A DNA stretch of 57,518 bases from positions 1 through 57,518 of the forward strand of contig UQWP01000006.1 in the NCBI GenBank assembly GCA_900544825.1. The letters run 5' to 3'. A program made the translations under genes and the position numbers. The notes below the pieces were generated by a model. That model was not told the DNA's origin. It was given only the letters and a program-made list of their open reading frames with translations, and ran no database searches. This DNA comes from an uncultured Prevotella sp. (lineage in GTDB: Bacteria; Bacteroidota; Bacteroidia; Bacteroidales; Bacteroidaceae). Below are positions 49,879-57,518 of this stretch, piece after piece (position 1 is the first letter of the stretch; each line of letters starts with the position of its first letter).

Positions 49879-50688
49879 ATGCTGTTTCGAACAGAAATTG
49901 ATATTCCGAAGGCCGACTTCGAGATACAGCCGGCAGAGCAGATGCTCTTCGTGGGCAGTTGCTTTGCCGACAATCTGGGTCGCCGATTCGTGGAGAATCG
50001 CTTCCGTGCCACGGTGAATCCCTTCGGTGTGATGTATAATCCGGCAAGCATTCACCATACGGTAGAGAAATGTACCGGGATGCATCCTCGTGTGGCAGTC
50101 TTTACGCTGGGTACGAACCACGTGTATATTCTGAAGGAAACGGGCGAGATTGTGGATAACTGCCAGAAGCGCCCCCAGCGCCTTTTCGAGGAAAGGGAAC
50201 TGAGTGTAGAGGAATGTGCGGCGTATCTGCAAAAGGCGATCGATTTGCTGAAAGCTGAAAAGGTAATCATCACCGTTAGCCCCATCCGTTATGCCAAATA
50301 CGGCTATCACGGAAGCCAGCTTTCGAAGGCTACGCTTCAGTTGGCTGCAGACCGCTTGGTGAAGGCGAACCCTGGTGTGGTGAGCTATTTCCCTGCTTAC
50401 GAAATCATGAACGATGAACTTCGTGATTACCGATTCTACAAGGAAGATATGCTGCACCCGAGCGATCAGGCAGTAGAATATATCTGGGAGAAATTCCGGG
50501 AAACCTATTTTGGCAAGGCTGCCGAGCAGTTCCTGGAAGACTGGCGTCCCATCCGGGAAGCCCTCGGACACAAGCCCTTCAACCCCGATAGCGAGGAACA
50601 TCAGAAGTTCATCGCCAGAACGGAAGAAAGGAAAAGATTGTTCGAGAAAAAGTATGGGTTAGTGGCGGGCGGAAGCCCAAAAGCATAA
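49879..50688 (+). CDS. GSCFA-domain protein
   Basis: A 269-residue protein with the family-naming motif GSCFAD at residues 26-31 (block I Ser of an SGNH/GDSL-like hydrolase), ITVSPIRYAKYGYHGSQLSKA in the middle, and the C-terminal block with HPSDQAVEYIWEKF, where Asp/His would complete the triad. It probably acts as an esterase or acyltransferase on a glycan, but the substrate is not known. It lies between the YfhO and MurF-Alr genes, suggesting an envelope role. Confidence 0.85.
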   Translation: MLFRTEIDIPKADFEIQPAEQMLFVGSCFADNLGRRFVENRFRATVNPFGVMYNPASIHHTVEKCTGMHPRVAVFTLGTNHVYILKETGEIVDNCQKRPQRLFEERELSVEECAAYLQKAIDLLKAEKVIITVSPIRYAKYGYHGSQLSKATLQLAADRLVKANPGVVSYFPAYEIMNDELRDYRFYKEDMLHPSDQAVEYIWEKFRETYFGKAAEQFLEDWRPIREALGHKPFNPDSEEHQKFIARTEERKRLFEKKYGLVAGGSPKA

Positions 50689-50714
50689 TATAGAACATTT
50701 AAAGTATTAAGACA

Positions 50715-53192
50715 ATGACATATACTATTGAAAAGGTAACCACACTGATAGGTGCGCGTCGCTATGGAGACAATGATACCAACATCGGTTTTATCCTGAC
50801 CGATAGTCGTTCACTTTGTTTCCCAGAGGAAACTCTGTTTTTTGCACTCAAGTCTGAGCGCAATGATGGTCATAACTACATCCCTGAATTGTATCGCAGA
50901 GGTGTGAAAAACTTTGTGGTGACTGATGTCCCTAAGGGCTATGCTTCTGATTATCCGGAGGCTAACTTCCTGAAGGTGGTCAATACGCTGGAGGCTCTTC
51001 AGCGTCTGGCTGAGCGTCATCGTGATGAATTCAATATCCCTATCGTGGGTATTACGGGTTCCAACGGCAAGACGATGGTCAAGGAGTGGCTCTATCAGCT
51101 GCTCTCGCCAAGCATGTTCGTTACCCGCAGCCCTCGCAGTTACAATTCTCAGATAGGTGTGCCATTGTCTGTCTGGCTGATGAACGAGCAGACCCAGGTA
51201 GGTGTCTTCGAGGCGGGTATCAGTCAGCCTGGCGAGATGCTTGCTCTCCGTGACATCATCCAGCCTACCATCGCCGTTCTTACCAATGTGGGTTCTGCCC
51301 ATCAGGAGAACTTCTCTTCCCTGGAGGAGAAGTGCCGTGAGAAACTCATCCTCTTCCATGATGCTGAAACCGTGGTTTATGATGGCGATGATGAGGTGAT
51401 TACCAAGGTGGTGGCTGAATATCCTGATTATAAAGGCGAGAAACTCTTCTGGTCGCTCCAGAACCCTGAGGCTCCTTTCTATGTCAAGAAGATCGAGAAG
51501 CAGCAGAGCGTGAGCGTCATTACCTATATATATAAAGGTGTAGAGGATAGCTTCTCCATTCCTTTCATCGATGATGCTTCCATCCAGAACTCCATCATCT
51601 GTGCTGCTGTCGCTTCCAAGCTCGGACTCTCTGCAGAGGATATCGACAAGCGTATGGCACAGCTCGAACCGGTTGCGATGCGACTGGAGGTAAAGGTGGG
51701 TCAGCATGGCTGTACTCTTATCAATGACAGTTACAACAGCGATATCAACTCCCTCGACATTGCACTCGACTTTATGAACCGCCGTCCTGATCATCGTGGC
51801 CGTCGCCATACTTTGATTTTGAGCGATATCTATCAGAGTGGTCAGACTCCGGAGGCTCTATATAAAGAGGTGAGCGATCTCGCCCGCAAGCGTGGCGTTG
51901 TGAAGTTCATCGGTATCGGTCCGGAACTCTGCAAGCAGCATGATACGATTCAGATTTCAGAAAAGTTCTTCTTCCCGAATGTGGAGGAATTTATCAATAG
52001 CGAGGTCTTTGCTTCCCTCCGCGATGAGGTTATCCTGCTGAAGGGTGCCCGCCAGTTTGGTTTCGATCAGCTTACCGAACTGCTCGTGCAGAAGGTGCAT
52101 GAAACCACCCTCGAGGTCAACCTGAATGCGGTGGTTGCCAACCTCAACTACTACCGTGCTTTCATGAAGCCGGAAACCAAGCTGGTCTGCATGATCAAGG
52201 CAGATGGCTATGGTGCCGGAGCGGTAGAGATAGCCAAGACCCTGCAGGATCATCGTGTAGATTATCTGGCTGTGGCTGTTGCCGATGAGGGTGTCACCCT
52301 GCGCAAGAACGGTATCACCAGCAACATCATGATCATGAACCCGGAGATGACTGCCTTCAAGACCATGTTCGATTACGACCTGGAGCCTGAGGTGTATTCT
52401 TTCCGATTGCTCGATGCACTCATCAAGGCTGCCGAGAAGGAGGGTGTCACTGGATTCCCTGTTCACATCAAGCTCGATACTGGTATGCATCGCATGGGCT
52501 TCGATCCAGAAAACGATATGGAGGAGCTTATCGGTAAGCTGAAGCATCAGAATGCCATCATCCCTCGTTCCGTCTTCTCTCACTTCGTGGGAAGCGATGA
52601 CGATAGTTTCGATGACTTCTCTGCCCATCAGTTTGAACTCTTCGATAAGGGAAGCCGACAGCTGCAGGCTGCCTTCGACCATAAGATCCTGCGCCATATC
52701 TGCAATTCGGCAGGTATCGAGCACTTCCCGGAGCGCCAGTTGGATATGTGCCGTCTGGGTCTCGGACTCTATGGCATCAACTCCCGCAACAACAAGACCA
52801 TTAACTGCGTGAGCACCCTGAAGACTACCATTCTCCAGATGCACAACGTGAAGGCGGGCGATAGTGTAGGCTACAGTCGCAAGACCATCCTCGATAAGGA
52901 CAGTGTCATCGCTGCCATTCCTATCGGATATGCTGATGGCTTGAACCGCCGTCTCGGCAATCGCCATGCCTACTGTCTGGTCAACGGTCAGAAGGCAGAT
53001 TATGTAGGCAACATCTGTATGGATGTGGCGATGATCGATGTCACCGGCATCAACTGCAAGGAAGGTGATAGCGTGGAAATCTTCGGTGAGCATCTTCCTG
53101 TTCAGGTGCTGAGCGATATTCTGGAGACAATTCCTTACGAGGTGCTGACCACCATCAGCAACCGAGTAAAGCGTGTTTATTACCAGGATTAA
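50715..53192 (+). CDS. Bifunctional MurF ligase / alanine racemase
   Basis: Makes D-alanine and joins D-Ala-D-Ala to the UDP-MurNAc tripeptide, late cytoplasmic steps of peptidoglycan synthesis. The 825 residues comprise MurF (1-~455: P-loop VGITGSNGKT ending at 120, then NDSYNSDINSLDIAL) and alanine racemase (~465-825: PLP Lys495 in MIKADGYGAGAVEIAK, catalytic Tyr720 in VGYSRKT, LGLGLYGI). This fusion is well known in Bacteroidetes. A strong terminator follows. Confidence 0.95.
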   Translation: MTYTIEKVTTLIGARRYGDNDTNIGFILTDSRSLCFPEETLFFALKSERNDGHNYIPELYRRGVKNFVVTDVPKGYASDYPEANFLKVVNTLEALQRLAERHRDEFNIPIVGITGSNGKTMVKEWLYQLLSPSMFVTRSPRSYNSQIGVPLSVWLMNEQTQVGVFEAGISQPGEMLALRDIIQPTIAVLTNVGSAHQENFSSLEEKCREKLILFHDAETVVYDGDDEVITKVVAEYPDYKGEKLFWSLQNPEAPFYVKKIEKQQSVSVITYIYKGVEDSFSIPFIDDASIQNSIICAAVASKLGLSAEDIDKRMAQLEPVAMRLEVKVGQHGCTLINDSYNSDINSLDIALDFMNRRPDHRGRRHTLILSDIYQSGQTPEALYKEVSDLARKRGVVKFIGIGPELCKQHDTIQISEKFFFPNVEEFINSEVFASLRDEVILLKGARQFGFDQLTELLVQKVHETTLEVNLNAVVANLNYYRAFMKPETKLVCMIKADGYGAGAVEIAKTLQDHRVDYLAVAVADEGVTLRKNGITSNIMIMNPEMTAFKTMFDYDLEPEVYSFRLLDALIKAAEKEGVTGFPVHIKLDTGMHRMGFDPENDMEELIGKLKHQNAIIPRSVFSHFVGSDDDSFDDFSAHQFELFDKGSRQLQAAFDHKILRHICNSAGIEHFPERQLDMCRLGLGLYGINSRNNKTINCVSTLKTTILQMHNVKAGDSVGYSRKTILDKDSVIAAIPIGYADGLNRRLGNRHAYCLVNGQKADYVGNICMDVAMIDVTGINCKEGDSVEIFGEHLPVQVLSDILETIPYEVLTTISNRVKRVYYQD

Positions 53193-53251
53193 GCGTAGAA
53201 AGAAGCGTCGCTGGAGACAATAAATCGTGCAAATACGTATAAAAATCGATA

Positions 53252-53287
53252 AATCCCATCCGAAAAGTTCGGATGGGATTCTTTTTT
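53252..53287 (+). terminator. Terminator of murF-alr
   Basis: Perfect 13-bp stem (53252-53264 with 53268-53280), 3-base loop, then CTTTTTT. Confidence 0.9.
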
Positions 53288-53333
53288 ACGTAAATTTTTC
53301 CATTAAAACGTATTGAATATGAATAAAAAAGTG

Positions 53334-53341
53334 TATCTTTG
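53334..53341 (+). promoter_or_regulatory. -7 box of the PTS IIC-kduI-MFS module
   Basis: TATCTTTG; a TTG 18 bases upstream could serve as a weak -33. The leader to the start at 53423 is about 75 bases. Confidence 0.55.
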
Positions 53342-53422
53342 CAACCAACAAATCGTCTAAAAACAAACAAGGGTGCACTTTTTAGTGTATTTCTTTAACT
53401 ATTTAACAATTCAAAAGTAATA

Positions 53423-54787
53423 ATGGAACAAGTATTTAGCTATATCATTAGTCTGGGTGCGAGCGTGATGATGCCTATTATCTTCACGGTCATCGGACTG
53501 TGTATTGGCATGAAATTCGGAAAGGCTTTGAAGTCGGGACTCTTCGTAGGTGTGGGTTTCGTGGGACTGGGTGTGGTGACAGCTTTGCTGACTACCAACT
53601 TCAATGACCCGTTGAAGGCTATTTCTGACATCTATCACCTGCAGTTGAATGTGTTTGATATGGGATGGCCTGCTGCTGCTGCCGTTGCTTATAATACTGC
53701 GGTGGGTGCCTTGATTATCCCAATCTGTTTGGGTGTCAACTTCCTTATGTTGATTACCAAGACTACCCGTACGGTAAACATCGACCTCTGGAACTACTGG
53801 CATTTTGCATTCATCGGTGCCGTAGCTTACTTCGTGATGGGCGAGAGTTTGCTTTGGGGATACTTCGCAGCCATCGTCTGCTATATGATTACATTGGTAT
53901 GTGCAGACCTTACCGCCGATAAGTTCCAGAAGTACTATGATTTGGATGGAATCTCTATTCCGCAGCCATTCTGCCAGAGTTTCATGCCATTCGCCATCGT
54001 CTTCAACAAGCTCCTGAATATGATTCCTGGTTTCTCTAAGCTCGATGTCGATGCAGAGGGATTGAAGAAGAAGTTTGGCGTACTTGGCGAACCATTGGTT
54101 CTTGGAGTCATCGTAGGTGCCCTGATTGGTTGGGCAGCTCAGTTGGATATCAAGAAGATTCTCTTCCTGGGTGTAACCATGGGAGCCGTGATGGAGCTGA
54201 TTCCTCGCATCACCTCTCTGTTCATTGATGGTCTGAAACCTATCTCTGAGAAGACACAGGAGTTGGTCAAGACCAAGTTTAACGGCAAGAAGGTACACAT
54301 CGGTATGAGTCCTGCCTTGGTTATCGGTCATCCTACCACCTTGGTAGTATCAGTCATTCTGATTCCGGTTATCCTGGCTATCGCAGTCTTCCTGCCTGGC
54401 AACCAGTTTTTGCCATTGGCATCATTGGCAGGTATGTTCTACCTCTTCCCAATGATTCTGCCATTCACCAAGGGTAATGTGGTAAAGACGCTTATCATCG
54501 GTTTGGTAGCCCTCATCATCGGTCTCTATTTCGTAACCGATATGGCACCCGACTTTACGATGGCAGCCAGCCAAGTGTATGCAGCCACTGGCGATAATGC
54601 CGCTCATATTCCTGACGGATTCTCGGGTGGTGCGCTCGATTTCGCTTCCTCTCTCTTCGGATGGGTTATCTATCGTGGCGTCAAGCTTTCATACGTAGGT
54701 ATGGGTGTACTCACCATCCTCACCATCGCCCTGTTGGTTCTCAACCGTCAGCGCATCGTAAAGGAAGAAAGAAGGGTAAAAAAGTAA
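53423..54787 (+). CDS. Orphan galactitol-type PTS IIC permease
   Basis: A 454-residue inner-membrane protein with about ten to twelve helices, matching the EIIC-GAT (GatC/galactitol) type: VFSYIISLGASVMMPIIFTVIGLCIG at the start, VNIDLWNYWHFAFIGA, and IGMSPALVIGHPTTLVVSVILIP late in the chain. No IIA, IIB, HPr or EI gene is in the window, and Bacteroidetes generally lack a full sugar PTS, so it may act as a facilitator or secondary carrier. Followed by a secreted KduI and a hexuronate-type carrier, which suggests sugar-acid substrates. Confidence 0.8.
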   Translation: MEQVFSYIISLGASVMMPIIFTVIGLCIGMKFGKALKSGLFVGVGFVGLGVVTALLTTNFNDPLKAISDIYHLQLNVFDMGWPAAAAVAYNTAVGALIIPICLGVNFLMLITKTTRTVNIDLWNYWHFAFIGAVAYFVMGESLLWGYFAAIVCYMITLVCADLTADKFQKYYDLDGISIPQPFCQSFMPFAIVFNKLLNMIPGFSKLDVDAEGLKKKFGVLGEPLVLGVIVGALIGWAAQLDIKKILFLGVTMGAVMELIPRITSLFIDGLKPISEKTQELVKTKFNGKKVHIGMSPALVIGHPTTLVVSVILIPVILAIAVFLPGNQFLPLASLAGMFYLFPMILPFTKGNVVKTLIIGLVALIIGLYFVTDMAPDFTMAASQVYAATGDNAAHIPDGFSGGALDFASSLFGWVIYRGVKLSYVGMGVLTILTIALLVLNRQRIVKEERRVKK

Positions 54788-54805
54788 AAGGGTAAAAAAG
54801 TAAAA
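54774..54805 (+). repeat. Exact 16-bp tandem duplication across a stop codon
   Basis: GGGTAAAAAAGTAAAA at 54774-54789 contains the last codons and stop of the IIC gene and is repeated exactly at 54790-54805 in the leader of the KduI gene. Confidence 0.92.
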
Positions 54806-54816
54806 ACAAAATAGCA

Positions 54817-55782
54817 ATGAAGAAATTAACATTAATATTAGCAGCAATGGTATTAACAGCAAGTCAGGCTTTTGGCCAGTGTGGTAAGTGTGGATACGAA
54901 GTGAAGGCTGAAAATGCCTACACTAACTATAACGTTCGTTATGCGAGCAATCCGATGGATGCCAAGCATTATACAACCGACCGTCTCCGCAGCGAGTTCG
55001 CTATCGAGAAGGTGTTCGCTCCAGGCGAGGTAAACTGGACCTACACCATGTTCGACCGTTTCCTCATCGGTGGTGCAGAGCCAACAACCGCTCCTTTGAA
55101 GCTCACTTCTATCGCTCCGCTTTATACCGATAAGCCAAACGATCAGAAGAATCTGCTCGACAACCGTGAGTTGGGTATCATCAATATCGGTGGCGAGGGA
55201 ACTGTTACCGTAGATGGCAAGAAATATACACTTGGCTTCCAGGAGGCTCTCTATGTAGGTCGTGGTGCCAAGAGCATCGAGGTAAGCAGTAAGGATGCTG
55301 CCAAGCCAGCTAAGTTCTATATGAACAGTGCCTGCGCTCATCAGACCTATCCTACCAAGAAGGTGACCCTGAAGGATGCCAACAACATCAAGGCTGGTAG
55401 CCTGAAGGAGAGCAACGACCGCGTGATTCACCAGTTGATCATCGATGGCGTGGCTGGTGTCCGTACCTGCCAGTTGCAGATGGGTGTTACCGAGTTGAAG
55501 GAGGGTTCTGTATGGAACACCATGCCAGCTCATACTCACCTCCGCCGTATGGAGACTTACCTCTATTATAATGTACCAGAGGGTCAGAAGATTCTCCATG
55601 TCATGGGTGAACCACAGGAGACACGTCCTATCTGGTTGAACAATGAGCAGGCTGTCATTGCTCCTGAGTGGTCTATCCATTGCGCTGCAGGTACCAGCAA
55701 CTATACCTTTATCTGGGGTATGGCTGGTGAAAACCTTATCTATAACGATATGCAGGTAGTGAAGATTCCTACATTGGAATAA
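54817..55782 (+). CDS. kduI: 5-dehydro-4-deoxy-D-glucuronate isomerase (KduI) with signal peptide
   Basis: KduI isomerises 5-keto-4-deoxyuronate to 3-deoxy-D-glycero-2,5-hexodiulosonate, in breakdown of unsaturated uronates from pectin or glycosaminoglycans. The 321 residues carry the KduI cupin core with metal ligands His239, His241, Glu246 (MPAHTHLRRME) and His288 (EWSIHCAAG). By my memory of the E. coli enzyme (278 residues, ligands 196, 198, 203, 245) all four are shifted by exactly 43. The first 20 residues form a typical signal peptide ending AFG before QCGKCG; no Met between 12 and 48 offers a shorter start. A periplasmic isomerase is therefore predicted, unlike the usual cytosolic enzyme. 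Confidence 0.88.
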   Translation: MKKLTLILAAMVLTASQAFGQCGKCGYEVKAENAYTNYNVRYASNPMDAKHYTTDRLRSEFAIEKVFAPGEVNWTYTMFDRFLIGGAEPTTAPLKLTSIAPLYTDKPNDQKNLLDNRELGIINIGGEGTVTVDGKKYTLGFQEALYVGRGAKSIEVSSKDAAKPAKFYMNSACAHQTYPTKKVTLKDANNIKAGSLKESNDRVIHQLIIDGVAGVRTCQLQMGVTELKEGSVWNTMPAHTHLRRMETYLYYNVPEGQKILHVMGEPQETRPIWLNNEQAVIAPEWSIHCAAGTSNYTFIWGMAGENLIYNDMQVVKIPTLE

Positions 55783-55800
55783 CCCCCTTTGTTTAAATAT

Positions 55801-55838
55801 AGGCAAACCTGGCTTGATAACACAAGTCAGGCTTTGCC
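55801..55838 (+). terminator. Imperfect hairpin between kduI and the MFS gene
   Basis: GCAAA-CCTG..CTT pairs with AAG..CAGG-CTTTGC with one bulge and one G-T pair. There is no T tract after it, so it may be a weak terminator or a processing site rather than a full stop. Confidence 0.45.
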
Positions 55839-55894
55839 GTCTAAAAACCGAATTAATAACAAGATTAAAATATAACGCTTAAAAACTGAGACAA

Positions 55895-57361
55895 ATGAGT
55901 CCTATTTCAACAAGTAAAATGTCCAACTTCCGTTGGGTGATCTGTGCGTTGCTTTTCATTGCCACCACAGTCAATTACATGGACCGCCAGGTTCTGTCAT
56001 TAACATGGAAAGACTTCATCGCTCCAGAATTCCACTGGACTGATGACGACTACGGTACGATTACCGGTCTTTTCTCTATCTTCTATGCCATCGCCAACCT
56101 CTTTGCAGGTAAGTTCGTGGATTGGATGGGTACCAAGAAGGGTTATCTCATCGCCATCTTCGTATGGTCAACTGGTGCTGTGATGCACGCAGGTTGCGGT
56201 TGGGTAGCAATGCAGATCGAGGGTTACGATTCTATCGAGGCACTCCGTCTGGTACAGGCTGGTAGCGATGCTGCCGTAGCCATTGCCACCATCAGTGTAT
56301 GGTTGTTCCTCTCTTGCCGCCTGATTCTTGCAGTGGGTGAGGCAGGTAACTTCCCTGCAGCCATCAAGGTAACCGCTGAGTATTTCCCAAAGAAAGACCG
56401 TGCTTTCTCTACCGCTATCTTCAACAGTGGTGCTTCTGTAGGTGCCTTGGCAGCTCCAGCTACCATTCCTTTGCTGGCTCGCAGCATGGGCTGGGAGTGG
56501 GCTTTCATCATCATCGGTGTGCTCGGTTATGTATGGATGGGCCTTTGGGTGTGGCTTTATGAGAAGCCTTCTCAGAGCAAGCATGTAAACAAGGCTGAGC
56601 TTACTTACATTGAGCAGGATGAAGATCTTGATAAGGTTGAGGCTGAGAAAGCTGAGGCTACAGAGGCAGCTGAGGAGAAGACAATCGGTTTCCTCAAGTG
56701 CTTCAGCTATCGCCAGACTTGGTCGTTCATCGTGGGTAAGTTGATGACAGATGGTGTGTGGTGGTTCTTCCTCTTCTGGGCACCTGCCTACTTCTCTGAT
56801 CAGTATGGTTACTCTTCAGACTCTGGTATGGGTATCGCCCTCATCTTCATTCTTTATGCGATTGTAACCGTATTGAGTATCGGTGGCGGTTACTTGCCAA
56901 CCTACTTTGTAGATAAGAAGGGTATGAATCCATATATCGGCAGAATGCGTGCGATGTTGATTTTCGCTTGCTTCCCATTGCTCGGTCTGATTGCCCAGCC
57001 TATGGGTGAGTACAGTGCATGGTGGCCAGCTATCATCATCGGTTTGCTCGGTGCAGGTCATCAGGCTTGGTCTGCTAACCTTTATTCTACTATTGGTGAT
57101 ATGTTCCCTAAGTCAACTGTGGCTACCATCACTGGTATTGGTGCCATGGCAGGTGGTATCGGTTCTTTCCTCATCAACAAGGGTTCCGGTATGCTCTTCA
57201 CCTACGCAGAGGGTCAGGGTTCTGCCTTCACCTTCATGGGCTTCGATGGCAAGCCAGGTGCTTACATGATTGTATTCTGCATCTGTAGTGTGGCTTACCT
57301 CGTAGGCTGGTGTATTATGAAGGCATTGGTGCCTAAGTACAAGCCTATCGTCGTAGAGTAA
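55895..57361 (+). CDS. MFS transporter, hexuronate (ExuT/ACS) type
   Basis: A 488-residue 12-helix carrier of the anion:cation symporter family. Marks: NYMDRQVLSLTWKDFI after the first helix (the ACS NYxDR signature), FAGKFVDWMGTKKGYL (MFS motif A), CRLILAVGEAGNFPAAIKVTAEYFPKKDRA. Galacturonate, glucuronate or related acids are the likely substrates. The central loop is enlarged by an acidic Glu/Ala stretch (about 245-265: EQDEDLDKVEAEKAEATEA). ATG 55895 is used; Met9 is an alternative. It completes the IIC-kduI-MFS set. Confidence 0.88.
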   Translation: MSPISTSKMSNFRWVICALLFIATTVNYMDRQVLSLTWKDFIAPEFHWTDDDYGTITGLFSIFYAIANLFAGKFVDWMGTKKGYLIAIFVWSTGAVMHAGCGWVAMQIEGYDSIEALRLVQAGSDAAVAIATISVWLFLSCRLILAVGEAGNFPAAIKVTAEYFPKKDRAFSTAIFNSGASVGALAAPATIPLLARSMGWEWAFIIIGVLGYVWMGLWVWLYEKPSQSKHVNKAELTYIEQDEDLDKVEAEKAEATEAAEEKTIGFLKCFSYRQTWSFIVGKLMTDGVWWFFLFWAPAYFSDQYGYSSDSGMGIALIFILYAIVTVLSIGGGYLPTYFVDKKGMNPYIGRMRAMLIFACFPLLGLIAQPMGEYSAWWPAIIIGLLGAGHQAWSANLYSTIGDMFPKSTVATITGIGAMAGGIGSFLINKGSGMLFTYAEGQGSAFTFMGFDGKPGAYMIVFCICSVAYLVGWCIMKALVPKYKPIVVE

Positions 57362-57388
57362 TGAATCATTCAGAAAATAAATAATTGA

Positions 57389-57420
57389 GCGCATCAGCTG
57401 GTTTAGCTGGTGCGCTTTTT
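57389..57420 (+). terminator. Terminator of the MFS gene
   Basis: 11-bp stem GCGCATCAGCT/AGCTGGTGCGC with a 5-base loop and a T5 tail. Confidence 0.88.
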
Positions 57421-57433
57421 GTTTGACTAGCAT

Positions 57434-57518
57434 GTGTGTTGTCTAATGGGTGCAAGTCCCTAACGAGCCCTAGTAGTGGGAATCGTCCAGCCAGAGAGAC
57501 AAGGGTGTCCGTGGCGAC
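57434..57518 (+). mobile_element. 5' end of a probable group II intron (cut by window edge)
   Basis: GTGTG at 57434-57438 fits the group II intron 5' boundary GUGYG. It is followed by GGGTGCAAGTCCC (about 57448-57460), a short stem-loop of the kind found near the start of domain I, and GAGCCCTAGTAGTGGGAAT-like sequence. It begins 18 bases after the base of the MFS terminator stem, a type of site preferred by class C bacterial introns. Domain V, the reverse transcriptase and the 3' end lie outside the window, so class and integrity cannot be judged. Confidence 0.65.

Noticed and set aside
50715..53192. MurF-alanine racemase fusion as a novel enzyme
   Set aside because: This two-domain fusion is a known feature of Bacteroidetes; both active sites are intact and nothing suggests a new function.
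1..57518. tRNA, rRNA, tmRNA or RNase P genes
   Set aside because: No cloverleaf, TTCGAnTC-type T loop with acceptor stem, or other conserved RNA core was found in any intergenic gap by eye; a tRNAscan/Infernal run would settle it.

Overview
The window reads as chromosomal DNA from a gut- or oral-type Bacteroidales, most likely the Prevotella/Segatella group. Evidence for this is the Bacteroidetes promoter grammar (TTTG, 19-20 bases, TAnnTTTG) in front of many genes, AT-rich leaders with few Shine-Dalgarno sites, predicted signal-peptide cleavage sites followed by Gln, a fused MurF-alanine racemase, type IX secretion genes (PorX and a PorW/SprE-like lipoprotein), and conserved Bacteroidales gene neighbourhoods. 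The genus is inferred from general knowledge, not from a search.

Layout. 1-8.5 kb: tadA, then yraN-birA-pyrH, a convergent phospholipid pair psd-pssA, and dnaE-trxA. 8.5-17.5 kb: a leftward block with tsaE, porX, a candidate structured leader RNA upstream of porX, and the operon aroA-(small membrane protein)-metal ABC permease-PorW/SprE-like TPR lipoprotein; a rightward split lysine exporter (two overlapping genes) lies between. 17.8-25.2 kb: a small secreted MORN-like protein, the leftward cluster DUF1599-(DoxX-like/TPI reading frame)-SPOR-folE-xth, and cca. 25.3-32 kb: an RND efflux operon followed by lpxA. 32-38.8 kb: ftsX-DUF3098-uppP-truB-queA-folK, then an isolated AAA-ATPase/nuclease gene bounded by two identical terminators. 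39-47 kb: rpsO, typA, a BASS-type transporter, a GH29 alpha-fucosidase with a secreted partner, the AI-2/methyl-cycle pair pfs-luxS and an outer-membrane barrel. 47.3-57.4 kb: YfhO, GSCFA and MurF-Alr, then a sugar-acid module (orphan galactitol-type PTS IIC, a KduI with a signal peptide, a hexuronate-type MFS carrier). The right edge enters what looks like the 5' end of a group II intron placed just after the exuT-like terminator.

Points that stand out: (1) spacers just before start codons are built from short tandem repeats, several of which duplicate the last codons and stop of the upstream gene; (2) a KduI isomerase carries a 43-residue N-terminal extension with a signal peptide while all four metal ligands are retained, beside an orphan PTS IIC; (3) an apparent 200-nt RNA ends in its own terminator ahead of porX; (4) four units of a 21-bp near-palindrome in exact register lie upstream of ftsX; (5) a DoxX-like membrane protein is in frame with triosephosphate isomerase, with no stop between them; (6) a 43-bp perfect duplication of the rpsO terminator flanks the AAA-ATPase gene. 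No rRNA, tRNA, CRISPR array or complete insertion sequence was seen.
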